Shown here: positions 17,368 through 25,964 of the stretch, piece by piece | Numbering within the stretch: position 1 is the stretch's first letter | Layout of the letters: each line of letters begins with the position of its first letter | Assembly: GCA_027452065.1 (NCBI GenBank) | Contig: DAIDHC010000100.1 | Location: 1 to 38,521, forward strand | DNA: 38,521 bases | Source: Bryobacterales bacterium | GTDB taxonomy: Bacteria; Acidobacteriota; Terriglobia; Bryobacterales; Bryobacteraceae | Direction: 5' to 3' | The notes under the pieces: generated by a model | The model's input: only the letters and a program-made list of their open reading frames with translations | The model's database searches: none | Told to the model about the DNA's origin: nothing | Made by a program: the position numbers and the translations under genes

Positions 17368-18828
17368 CTACTCCTGGGGGCGGCCATCGACGGAGGCGGG
17401 GAGGGTGAGGGAAGGGAACGGCTCGGCGCGGCGGCGGGAGTAGTAGGCGAACAGGCCGGCGGCGAGGGCGAGGAAAAGGACGGTGGTGCCGGTCATCTTG
17501 AGCTCGAAGCGCCAGATGGAATCGATCTGGCGGGAAGGGACGAAGGCGACGGCGCCTCCGATGATGGTGGCGGCGAGACCGCTGAGGGAGGCGAGGCGGA
17601 GGGTTGTTCTGCCGAAGAAGGCGGGCTGGGAGGCGCGGCGGAAGGCGACGGCGGCGAGGGCGCCGAACAGGTAGAGGTAGGAGATCATCTGGAGGACGAC
17701 GGAGAGATCGAGGAGGGTTTGATAGGCCTCGCGAACCGTGGAGCCGCCGACGAAGCTCATGCTGACGAGGAGGGTGGAGAGCGCGGCCATGCCGATGAGG
17801 GCGATGTGGGGCGAGTGGTATTTAGGATGAACGCGGCCGAAGATTCTGGGGAGGTAGCGGTCGATGCCGGAGACGAAGATGATGCGGGCCGAGCCGCTGA
17901 CCCAGGCGGAGGTGGAGCCGAGGATGGCGGCGGCGAGGAGGAGTGCGAGGGGGGAGAGGATCCAGGCGGCGCCGAGGCCGCCGGCCATTTTCTGGACGGC
18001 CTGAAGGACGCCCTGGACGACTTTGATTTCGTCGCTGTGGACGGCGAGCAGAAGGGCGAGGGTGGCGCCGACGTAGAGGAGACCGGAGAGGACGCCGCCG
18101 AGGAAGATGCCGCGGGGGACGGTGCGGCGCGGGTCGCGGATTTCATCGCCCATAACGGGGCCGAGTTCGAGGCCGACGAGGCCGAAGCAGATGACGCCGA
18201 AGGAGGAGAAGATGGGCCAGTCGATGCCGCGGAGGGCGAAGCTGGAGGCGGGGAGGGAAACGCCATGGTGGAAGACGGTGAGGAGGGCGAGACCGATGAG
18301 AACGGCGGCGGCGACGAGGGTGCCGATGCCACCGGCGTTGCTCAGCCATTTGCCGACGCCGATGCCGAAGATGTTGGCGAGGGCGGCGAGCCAGAGGAGG
18401 CCGGTGGTGAGGAGGAAGAAGAAGAGTTGATTTTCGCCGAGGCGGGCGAGGGCGGGGCCTCCGGCGAAGGTGAGCGAGCCGGCGAGATAGAACAGGAGCG
18501 TGGGGACGTAGAACATATTGGTGGTCCAGTAGCTCCAGCCGCAGAGGAAGCCGTGGAAATCGCCGAATTTGTTTTTGGCCCAGAGATAGAGGCCGCCTTC
18601 GCCGGGCATGGAGTGGGAGAGCTCGATGACGGCGATGCCCTGGGGGAGGAAGAAGAGGGCAAGGGCGGCGAGCCAGAGCCATACGGTGGCCGGGCCGCCG
18701 GCGGCGATGACGGGGACGAGGTTGAGATTAGCGATGGCCACCACCGAGAGGCAGGTGAGGTCCCACACGCCGAGAGAGCGGGTGAGCTGGCCTGGACCGG
18801 AGGAAGCGGGCGGCGCCTGGGTGGCCAT
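17368..18828 (-). CDS. APC superfamily amino acid/amine permease
   Basis: 486 residues with about 12 hydrophobic segments. The first helix region (LGVWDLTCLSVVAIANLNLVP) and PGEGGLYLWAKNKFGDFHGFLCGW are typical of APC transporters: the broken first helix and the GG-Y-W loop. FGVICFGLVGLELGPVMGDEIRDPRRTVPRG matches the helix 6 - loop region with a conserved E-E-x-x-P-type stretch. Uptake or exchange of GABA, putrescine or an amino acid across the inner membrane is plausible from context; sequence alone does not choose. It offers a second, proton- or exchange-driven route beside the ABC importer. The C-terminus shows an RRR tail before a short polar end. Confidence 0.88.
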   Translation of the reverse strand: MATQAPPASSGPGQLTRSLGVWDLTCLSVVAIANLNLVPVIAAGGPATVWLWLAALALFFLPQGIAVIELSHSMPGEGGLYLWAKNKFGDFHGFLCGWSYWTTNMFYVPTLLFYLAGSLTFAGGPALARLGENQLFFFLLTTGLLWLAALANIFGIGVGKWLSNAGGIGTLVAAAVLIGLALLTVFHHGVSLPASSFALRGIDWPIFSSFGVICFGLVGLELGPVMGDEIRDPRRTVPRGIFLGGVLSGLLYVGATLALLLAVHSDEIKVVQGVLQAVQKMAGGLGAAWILSPLALLLAAAILGSTSAWVSGSARIIFVSGIDRYLPRIFGRVHPKYHSPHIALIGMAALSTLLVSMSFVGGSTVREAYQTLLDLSVVLQMISYLYLFGALAAVAFRRASQPAFFGRTTLRLASLSGLAATIIGGAVAFVPSRQIDSIWRFELKMTGTTVLFLALAAGLFAYYSRRRAEPFPSLTLPASVDGRPQE

Positions 18829-18853
18829 CGCGAGGTCGATTCAGCGGGGCGCG

Positions 18854-20230
18854 CTAGACGGAGTGGGCGCCGACGGCGATGCGGGCGCGTTGGGCGGCGG
18901 CCAGGGCCGGGGCGATTTCGTCGAAGACCTCGAGGTGGCGCTCGATGTCGGCCTCGGTGTGGGCGACCGACAGAGTCCACTGTTCATCCCATCCGAAGGG
19001 CTGAGGGAGCACGCCGCGGTTAACCATGGCGAACCAGTAGTGATGCCAGAGGTCCTGATCGACGTGATACCAGTCGCGGTAGTTCCGGACGCGCTTGTCG
19101 TAGAGCATGAGCGCGCCGTTGGCGCCGGCGCCGTCGGCGTAGGCGACGATGCCGTTGCGCTTGATGATGCCGGCGTAGCCGGAGACCATGCGGCGGCTGA
19201 GATTGTCGATGTGGCTGTAATTATCGCGGGTGAGAACGCCGCGGAAAGTGGCGATGCCGGCGGCCATGACGACGGGGTTAGTGTTGTAAGTGCCGGCGTG
19301 GTAAATCTTCTGCTGAACGATGCCGTCCATGATTTCGCGGCTGGCACCGAAGGCGGCGAGCGGGAAACCGCCGCCGATGGACTTGCCGAGAGTGATCATG
19401 TCGGGTTTGACTCCGAAATATTCGGAGGCGCCGGACCAGCAGAGTTTGCCGCCGGTTTTGATTTCGTCGAAGATGAGGAGCGCGCCGTGGCGGGAAGTGA
19501 TTTCGCGGAGGCCGGCGAGATAGCCCGCATCGGGCATGACGAAGGCGACGTTCATCATGATGGGCTCGAGGATGACGGCGGCGATCTGGCCCTGGTGGCG
19601 GGCGAAGAGGCGCTCCATGGCGTCGAGATTGTTGAAGGGCGCGACCAGGGTCTGGTCGGTTGTGCCTTTGAGGACGCCGAGGCTGGCGGTGACGGGCGTG
19701 GGGTTCTCGGGGTCGCCGGCGAGCTCGAGCTTGGCCTTGACGCTGACCGAGACGGCGTCGTGGCCGCCGTGGTAGCAGCCCTCGATTTTGACGATTTTTT
19801 CGCGGCCGGTCATGCCGCGGGCGACGCGGATGGCGTACATGGTGGCTTCGCCGCCGCTGTTGGTGAAGCGGACCATCTCGACGGGAAAGCGGGCGCAGAT
19901 TTCCTCGGCCAGCTCGAGCTCGAGGCCGTGGGGCATGCCGAACAAAGTGCCGAGGTGAAGGCGCTCCTCGACGGCTTTCATCACCGCCGGGTGACAGTGG
20001 CCGGCCATGAGAGAGCCGTAGCAGAGATTGAAGTCGAGATATTCGTTGCCGTCGAGATCGTGAATCCTGCCGCCTTGTCCGTCGCGGACGAAGATGGGGT
20101 GCGGCGGATAGAAGCGGTAATTGCTGCCCACACCGAGCGGAACCCGTTTGGCGGCGCGCTCGTGTGCTTCGTGGCTGGACGGGGTGCGCTTGCGGTAAGT
20201 GTCGATCTCCTGCTGAAGTGCTGGGTACAT
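18854..20230 (-). CDS. Class III aminotransferase of the glutamate-1-semialdehyde aminomutase type
   Basis: 458 residues, first gene of the cluster. The fold is closest to HemL: GNEYLDFNLCYGSLMAGHCHPAV (in parts), MVRFTNSGGEATMYAIRVAR, IVKIEGCYHGGHD, LLIFDEIKTG with Asp255, ITLGKSIGGGFPLAAFG with Schiff-base Lys283, and HAGTYNTNPVVMAAGIATF. HemL itself serves tetrapyrrole synthesis, but this gene sits in an amine-catabolism operon and differs in several family positions (for example KTGG rather than MTGF after the aspartate-glutamate pair), so a transaminase acting on putrescine or another amine is more likely. It has AAGGAA about 10 nt before the ATG. A weak promoter (TTGCCG, 15 bp, TATTCT) can be drawn at about 20310-20287 on the minus strand. 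Confidence 0.82.
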   Translation of the reverse strand: MYPALQQEIDTYRKRTPSSHEAHERAAKRVPLGVGSNYRFYPPHPIFVRDGQGGRIHDLDGNEYLDFNLCYGSLMAGHCHPAVMKAVEERLHLGTLFGMPHGLELELAEEICARFPVEMVRFTNSGGEATMYAIRVARGMTGREKIVKIEGCYHGGHDAVSVSVKAKLELAGDPENPTPVTASLGVLKGTTDQTLVAPFNNLDAMERLFARHQGQIAAVILEPIMMNVAFVMPDAGYLAGLREITSRHGALLIFDEIKTGGKLCWSGASEYFGVKPDMITLGKSIGGGFPLAAFGASREIMDGIVQQKIYHAGTYNTNPVVMAAGIATFRGVLTRDNYSHIDNLSRRMVSGYAGIIKRNGIVAYADGAGANGALMLYDKRVRNYRDWYHVDQDLWHHYWFAMVNRGVLPQPFGWDEQWTLSVAHTEADIERHLEVFDEIAPALAAAQRARIAVGAHSV

Positions 20231-20343
20231 CTGAGGATGGTTCCTTTGGGAATCGTCAAGTTTGAACTACAAGACTACTTTCATTCAGAATAACCCGCGC
20301 GCCGGACCGGCAAATTCGATTGGGCGCCGGAGCGGCGGGCGGA

Positions 20344-23300
20344 TCAGAAAATGAGCTTCATGGCGAACTGGACCAGGCGCGGATCGCGGGTCTGGAGAAC
20401 TTTGCCGAAGGTACCGCCCTGCGCCGGGTCGCCGTCGGAGATGTTGCCGTCCACTTTGGTGAACTGGGCGTGGTTGGCGATGTTGAAGAACTCGGCGCGG
20501 AACTGGAGCTTGAAGCGCTCGGTGAGCGAGGTGTCCTTGAGGAGGCTGAAGTCGAGGTTGTTGATGCCGGGTCCGCAGCAGACCGAGCGGGGCGAGTTGC
20601 CGATCAGACCGAGGTTGGGTTGGACGAAGGTGGCCGGGTTGATGGCTTCGTTGAGAGGGTTGCGGGGATTGAGCCGCTGCACGGGCGAGATGAGATTGGG
20701 CTCGCCGGGGGCGGTGAAGAAGAAACTGTTCATCAGCTCGATGTCGTCGGAGGAAGTAATGGGGACGGGGAAGCCGTTCTGGAAAGTGAGAATTCCCGAG
20801 CTCTGCCAGCCGTTGAGTAACTTGTCGGCGAAGCCGTGTAAGTCCATGTGGGGGAACATATACACATAGCTGAAGACGAAGCGGTTGCGGGCGTCGAACA
20901 GGGAGAGTGAGCGGCTGAGGCGGTAATTGAGCGGGTTGAGGACGTTCTCGAAACTGGAAGCGTCGTCGATGGACTTACTGAATGTGTAAGCGGCCTGGAA
21001 CTGAAGGCCGTGGGAGAAACGTTTTTCGGCGCTGACCTGAAGCGAGTTATAGTTCGAGTTACCGATGGTGTCTTCGGCGAAGATACTCGAGAAGACGGGA
21101 ATGCCGTCGGGCGGGCAGCCGCCGCCGGTCAAGGGATTGCAGTTCGGGGAAGAATAGCGGCGGAGGCCGACGAGGGTGATGGGATTGGCGTTGGGGCCGG
21201 TGACGGTGCTTTGGGGGCCGTAGGGAAGGTGGAAGGTGAAGCCCTGCGGGATGGCGCCGGCGGGGATGGTGTAAGAGGAATCGGCGCCGAAGGGGCCACA
21301 GGTGCCGTCGCCGAGAACGGCATTGAGATCGAGGCAGGGCTGGGCGAGGCCGTAATTGAGATCGTGAGAGGCGAGGAGGCGATGGGCCTGGGTGCCGACG
21401 TAGCCGATCTGGAAAAGGATGTCGGCGGGGAGTTCGCGCTGGATGGTGAAGTTGTACTGTTCGGAGTACTGAGTGCGGATGTTGGGCTGGAACTGGCCGT
21501 AGAGGAGGAGGGGGCGGAACGAAGACCAGTCGACGGCCTGGCCGCGGGGAGGGTTGAGGATGCCGTTGAAGGGGTTGGGACTGACGGTGCCGTTTTGGCC
21601 GACGAAGGGCGTGTTGAACAGAGGATTGGAGAGGCTGATGCTGCCGCCGAAGGGAGGCTCGGCGCTGAACTGTTCGAGGACGAGCTGCTCGATGGGGTTA
21701 TAGAACATGCCGAAGCCGGCGCGGATGCTGGTTTTACCGGGGCCGCCGAAGAGTTTGCCGAGGAAGCCGCTGGAGGCCGAGGGGCTCCAGGCGAGGCCGA
21801 TGCGGGGAGCGAAGGCTTTGTAATAGGTCTGGGTCATGCCGGGCGGGATGCCTTTGTCGCCGGGGAAGACGAGGCCGAGGGGGTTGACGGACTCGCCGGC
21901 GCTGCCCTGATTGCAGTTCGTTGTGCCGAAGGTTTGCACGAGGGGATTGCCGGCGGCTAACTGGCAGGGGTAGATGCTGGTGACCTGGCCGGGGCGGAAG
22001 GTCTGGACGTGTTGGCCGATGTCGGTGAGCGGGGTGTCGAGCTCCCAGCGGAGGCCGTAGTTGAGGGTGAGGTTGTCGCGAATCTTCCAGCTATCCTGCG
22101 CGTACAGGTGGACCATGGTGCTGCGGACGTTTTCATTTTGCGCCGAGCCCTGGCTATAGGTGTTGGGGAGGCCAAGGAGGAAGTCGGGGAAGATGTTGTC
22201 GGAGCCGACGTCGTTGGTTCCGCCACTGGTGAAGGAGTAGGAGCCGTTGACGTTGTAGTAGAGGGTCTGGTCGAAGCGCATGCGGCGGATGTCGACGCCG
22301 AATTTCATGGTGTGGCGGCCGGCGACCTTGCTGAGATTGTCGGTCCATTGGAAGCTGTTGCCGATCTGGGGGAGCTCACCCTCGGCGTTGTTGCCGATGG
22401 CGAAGCCGCCGCTGGCGTTGATGAAGGGGACGCCCTCGTGGTTGGCGCCGAGGCCGGGCGTGATGCCGTACTTGGGATTGACGGGGCTGGAGAAGCACTG
22501 GCTCGGGGGGACGGAGGGGCCGCAGACGTTCTGGATGAGGTTGGTGTTCTGGGGATGGTTGTAGCTGAGCTGGCCTTCGCGGAAGTAAGTGAAGCGGGCC
22601 TCGTTGACGAGCGAGGGACTGGCGGTCCAGGTTTCGCTGAGGTTGTACTGCTGGTTGAGGATATTGAAGTCGGAGCCGAAGCCGGGCAGATTGGCGCCGG
22701 CGGCCTGGAAGTTGGAGAAGGGGGGGAGCTGGTGGCTGTGATCGTAATAGTAATAGAAGTTGAGCTGGTTGTTGTCGTTAATGCGGTGGTCGACGCGGAG
22801 GGTGGGCTGGAGGCCGGTTTCCGACTGAGTGGGGACGGACTGGTAGACATTTAAGCCCTGGTTGGGGAGGGGGACGTAACGGTTCATGAGGGCGGCGGCG
22901 GTGGGATCGAAACATTGGGTGGGGATTTTGTTGTTGGGGAAAATAGCGGCCCAAGGCGTGCCGCCGGCGATGGGAGCGCCGCCCTGTCCGGCGACGGCGG
23001 AAGCGCAGCCCGGGCGCTGGTTCAGGACCGAGGCAACGTTGTTGTCGTTGAGAGTGCCGGCGAACGTGCTTTGGGGGCCGGCGGGGCCGACGGAGAAATC
23101 GCCGGTGCGCTCGGCGGGTGTGGGGACGGTGACCAGGTCGGAGGGAATGCCTTCGACGATCTGGCGGTCCTCGACGGAGATGAAGAAGAAGGTGCGATCC
23201 TTTTTGATCGGGCCGCCGAAGGTGGCGCCGAACTGGTTCTGGTTCCACTGGGGGCGGGTCTGATCGAAGAAACCGCGGGCGTCGAGGTTGGTGTTGCGGA

Positions 23301-24072
23301 AAAATTCGTAGACGTCGCCGTGGAATTCGTTGGTGCCGCCCTTGGTGACGACGTTGACGACGGAGCCGGAGTTGCGGCCGTACTCGGCGTCGAAGGTATT
23401 GGTGAGGACGCGGAACTCCTGGATGGAATCGGGCGACGGCTGGACGGCGGGGACGGCGACAAACTGGTCGTTGGCGTCGCCGCCGTTGACGTTAAAGTTG
23501 TTGGCGCGACCGCGGCCGCCGTTGACCGAGACGACGCCGGCGTTGTCGCTGCCGGCAAAGAGGGCGTAGCCCTGCTGGGACTGGACGCCCGGTTGAAGCT
23601 GCAGCAGTTCGTAGGTGTCGCGGGTGTTCAGCGGCAGGTCGACAACGGAGCGGGAGTTCATCACCGCGCCGAGTTGTGTGCTGGTCGTTTCGACCAGAGC
23701 CGCCGATTCGCTGGCGGTAATGGTTTGGGTGACGGCTCCGATCTCGAGCGTGGCGTCGACGACGATGACGTGCCCGATGGTGACGTCGACGCTCTCGCGC
23801 AGGTATTTCTTGAAGCCCTCGGCCTCGACCTCGACCGAGTACGTGCCGACGGGCACCGAAGGCATGACATAGGCGCCTTTATTGTCGGTGACCGCGGCGC
23901 GGGTCACGCCTCCTCCGGCTTCGCGAGCCGTCACTTTGGCGCCCAGGATGACGAGACCGGAGGGATCCTTAACGGTGCCGCTGAGGACTCCGGTGGTTTG
24001 AGCCAGAAGGGCCGAGGAGACGACGAAGCCAAGCAGCCCTGCGCGGACGCACTTACCAAACAGCGTCTTCAT
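20344..24072 (-). CDS. TonB-dependent receptor with carboxypeptidase-regulatory-like N-terminus (Oar-like)
   Basis: 1242 residues. The signal peptide (about 1-25) ends at LLAQ. Residues ~28-115 form the carboxypeptidase-regulatory-like domain (LSGTVKDPSGLVILGAKV, GTYSVEVEAEGFKKYL). The plug contains VDLPLNTRDTYELLQLQPGV, GGRGRANNFNVNGGDANDQFVAVPAV and the GGTNEFHGDVYEFFRNTNLDARGFFD segment (in parts), then a long barrel with the family's RxxFVFSYVY and EFFNIANHAQF strands and an aromatic end, FAMKLIF. It differs enough from the receptor at 1584-5021 to suggest another substrate. It lies just upstream of, and on the same strand as, the polyamine cluster but has its own promoter; a link to uptake of an amine-containing polymer or peptide is conceivable but unproven. 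The gap of 113 bp to the cluster has no clear terminator. Confidence 0.92.
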   Translation of the reverse strand: MKTLFGKCVRAGLLGFVVSSALLAQTTGVLSGTVKDPSGLVILGAKVTAREAGGGVTRAAVTDNKGAYVMPSVPVGTYSVEVEAEGFKKYLRESVDVTIGHVIVVDATLEIGAVTQTITASESAALVETTSTQLGAVMNSRSVVDLPLNTRDTYELLQLQPGVQSQQGYALFAGSDNAGVVSVNGGRGRANNFNVNGGDANDQFVAVPAVQPSPDSIQEFRVLTNTFDAEYGRNSGSVVNVVTKGGTNEFHGDVYEFFRNTNLDARGFFDQTRPQWNQNQFGATFGGPIKKDRTFFFISVEDRQIVEGIPSDLVTVPTPAERTGDFSVGPAGPQSTFAGTLNDNNVASVLNQRPGCASAVAGQGGAPIAGGTPWAAIFPNNKIPTQCFDPTAAALMNRYVPLPNQGLNVYQSVPTQSETGLQPTLRVDHRINDNNQLNFYYYYDHSHQLPPFSNFQAAGANLPGFGSDFNILNQQYNLSETWTASPSLVNEARFTYFREGQLSYNHPQNTNLIQNVCGPSVPPSQCFSSPVNPKYGITPGLGANHEGVPFINASGGFAIGNNAEGELPQIGNSFQWTDNLSKVAGRHTMKFGVDIRRMRFDQTLYYNVNGSYSFTSGGTNDVGSDNIFPDFLLGLPNTYSQGSAQNENVRSTMVHLYAQDSWKIRDNLTLNYGLRWELDTPLTDIGQHVQTFRPGQVTSIYPCQLAAGNPLVQTFGTTNCNQGSAGESVNPLGLVFPGDKGIPPGMTQTYYKAFAPRIGLAWSPSASSGFLGKLFGGPGKTSIRAGFGMFYNPIEQLVLEQFSAEPPFGGSISLSNPLFNTPFVGQNGTVSPNPFNGILNPPRGQAVDWSSFRPLLLYGQFQPNIRTQYSEQYNFTIQRELPADILFQIGYVGTQAHRLLASHDLNYGLAQPCLDLNAVLGDGTCGPFGADSSYTIPAGAIPQGFTFHLPYGPQSTVTGPNANPITLVGLRRYSSPNCNPLTGGGCPPDGIPVFSSIFAEDTIGNSNYNSLQVSAEKRFSHGLQFQAAYTFSKSIDDASSFENVLNPLNYRLSRSLSLFDARNRFVFSYVYMFPHMDLHGFADKLLNGWQSSGILTFQNGFPVPITSSDDIELMNSFFFTAPGEPNLISPVQRLNPRNPLNEAINPATFVQPNLGLIGNSPRSVCCGPGINNLDFSLLKDTSLTERFKLQFRAEFFNIANHAQFTKVDGNISDGDPAQGGTFGKVLQTRDPRLVQFAMKLIF

Positions 24073-24131
24073 CGCTGAACACCCCGATAAATCGGCGAGA
24101 CTATCTGCTGGGAAGCAGTGGTCTACAGAAT

Positions 24132-24178
24132 GAACTACTAGTTCTTTCGAGACTAGTCGAGGTGTTTCGCGTTGTCAA
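24132..24178 (-). promoter_or_regulatory. Promoter of the third receptor gene with a palindrome at the start site
   Basis: On the minus strand TTGACA (24178-24173), 17 bp, then TAGTCT (24155-24150) form a good promoter. The predicted transcription start near 24143 falls in GAACTACTAGTTC (24132-24144), a perfect palindrome with one central base and a natural operator position. A second short palindrome, GACTAGTC (24151-24158), overlaps the -10. The leader would be about 70 nt; a small hairpin CCGAT-AA-ATCGG (24084-24095) lies near the start codon. Confidence 0.55.
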
Positions 24179-24283
24179 GACATCTTGTAGATTTCTCGTG
24201 ATTCGGGAGTACGGGGGAGCGGGTGAGCGGAAAAGGCCGCGGGATGGGTGTGGCAACCTCGTCCGCGGGGGAGTGAGGCCGGG

Positions 24284-25744
24284 CTAGCGGGCCGGGGCTT
24301 CGTCGGAAACGGGGGCGCGGTAGCCGAAGAAACCGCGGCGCTTGATGAGGTCGCCGATTTCGGGCGGCACCATGTTCTCCCAGGCGGGGTCGCCGTCTTT
24401 GATCCGGCGGAGGACGTCGCGGGAGAAGATAGAAAGAACGCTCTCGTCGTAATTGACCAGTTGGCGGATGCGCCCGCGCTCGACCAGGTGGCGGTAGAGG
24501 CTCCGCAGTTCCTCCGGGAGAGAGATGTTGTCGACGGTGTGCAGGACGCCGGATTCGGGGTCGCGCAGGGGATAGACGTAGAGGCGGAGATTCTTGGTGA
24601 ACAGGCGTCCGAAGGCCTCGAGAATGCCGCCTTCGAGCGCGGAGTAATATTTCTCTTCGAACAGATCCTGGAGGCTGGCGAGGCCCATGGTGACGGCGAT
24701 GGGCTCGCTGGTGTAGCGGCTGAGATAGGCGGCGAGGCGGTAGTATTCGAAATAGTCGGAGATGAGGACGGTTTTGCCGGCGGCGGCGAGCAGATCGGCG
24801 CGGGCGAGGAAGTCGGACAGATCGATCCTGCCGTCGGTGAGCAGGTTGCGCATGGTGATTTCCATGAGCTCGACGACGCGGCCGGATTCGACTTCAGGCT
24901 CGGCGCCGAAGCGCTCGCGGGCGGCGTTGATCATGTCGATGTTGACTTTGGTCACCGGGCGGAAGCTGCCGCGCTCGACCAGGATGGGGCGTTTATAGAG
25001 GACCTCGGCGGGCTGGAGGACTTCGCCGGAGGGGCCGAACATGGCGGCGCCACTGAATCCGCGGCGGACGAGCTCGAGGCTCATGACGCGGTTGTCGACG
25101 TAGCGGTACTCGATGCCGGAGAACTCGATCATGTCGATTTCGACGCGCTCGGTGGTGAGGTTGTCGAGCAGGGATTCGAGCATCAACTGAGGATCGTAGT
25201 GCAGGAAGAAGGCGGCATAGAGCAGGTTCACGCCGACGATGCCGAGCGCTTCCTGCTGAAGTCCGTTTTCGCGATCGAGCATCCGGACATGGATGGTGAT
25301 CTGGCTGTCGCCGTCGCGGGGATGAGCCTGATATTTGACGCCCATCCAGCCGTGGCACTCGTTGGTGCCCTGGAAGTTGCGCGCGGCGACGGTGTCGGCG
25401 AAGGCGAAGAAGGCGGTGCTGTCTCCGCGGGACGCCTTGAGGCGCTCGAGGTTGAGGCCGTGCTCATGGTCGAGCATGCTTTGGAGGCGCTCGCGGGAGA
25501 CGTAGCGTTTGCAGCGGCCGTAGATGGCGTCGCTGACGGTCATGTCGTATGCGGAGATGGATTTCGAGATGGTTCCGGCGGCGGCGCCGACTTTGAAGAA
25601 CCAGCGGGCGACCTCCTGGCCGGCGCCGATTTCGGCGAAGGTGCCGTAGCGGATGGGGTCGAGGTTGACTTTGAGAGCTTTTTGATGAGTATTCAGGCGC
25701 GGGCGCTCGTCGCGATCGGGCAGGGGGGACGTGGAGTTGTGCAT
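24284..25744 (-). CDS. Conserved protein of unproven function
   Basis: 486 residues, soluble, no signal peptide or membrane helix. Recognised only as a conserved bacterial family by KVNLDPIRYGTFAEIGAGQEVARWFFKVG, ISKSISAYDMTVSDAIYG and NLLYAAFFLHYDPQLMLESLLDNL (in parts). From memory such proteins carry conflicting database names (nicotinate-nucleotide adenylyltransferase, or even TonB-dependent receptor). I see no HxGH or ISTxR motif of nucleotidyltransferases, nor any barrel or plug feature, so neither name is supported. A central region rich in acidic residues (VEIDMIEFSGIEYRYVDN) and conserved GAGQEVAR could form an active site. It lies 220 bp downstream of a Ycf46-type AAA ATPase on the same strand; they may be functionally linked. 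The ATG has no clear ribosome-binding site; a later start such as the region just before KVNLDP cannot be excluded. Confidence 0.8.
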   Translation of the reverse strand: MHNSTSPLPDRDERPRLNTHQKALKVNLDPIRYGTFAEIGAGQEVARWFFKVGAAAGTISKSISAYDMTVSDAIYGRCKRYVSRERLQSMLDHEHGLNLERLKASRGDSTAFFAFADTVAARNFQGTNECHGWMGVKYQAHPRDGDSQITIHVRMLDRENGLQQEALGIVGVNLLYAAFFLHYDPQLMLESLLDNLTTERVEIDMIEFSGIEYRYVDNRVMSLELVRRGFSGAAMFGPSGEVLQPAEVLYKRPILVERGSFRPVTKVNIDMINAARERFGAEPEVESGRVVELMEITMRNLLTDGRIDLSDFLARADLLAAAGKTVLISDYFEYYRLAAYLSRYTSEPIAVTMGLASLQDLFEEKYYSALEGGILEAFGRLFTKNLRLYVYPLRDPESGVLHTVDNISLPEELRSLYRHLVERGRIRQLVNYDESVLSIFSRDVLRRIKDGDPAWENMVPPEIGDLIKRRGFFGYRAPVSDEAPAR

Positions 25745-25964
25745 AGGGGCTCGTGGACCGGGGCGGGCGATCGCCGCGGCGTGGCGGGGAACGGGGCCGA
25801 TTCCCGGTCAAGCGGTCTCAATTGACTAATAGCACAGCGAGCCGGCGGCGGGAGATGCGAAATGCGGAGCGGAGCGCTGGGGAAATGCGGAGTGGGCGGG
25901 GCGCAGCGGTGATGCGAGGCGGGCGCGAATGGATGGGCGTAGGCGCGGCGCCGGGGCGGGGCGG

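Noticed and set aside
24284..25744. Assignment as nicotinate-nucleotide adenylyltransferase or TonB-dependent receptor
   Set aside because: No HxGH or ISTxR motif, no plug, barrel or signal peptide could be found.
25745..25964. Gap between the AAA ATPase and the unknown protein, with small G-rich repeats
   Set aside because: No gene, terminator or convincing promoter; the repeated GCGGAG words are too short and degenerate to call.
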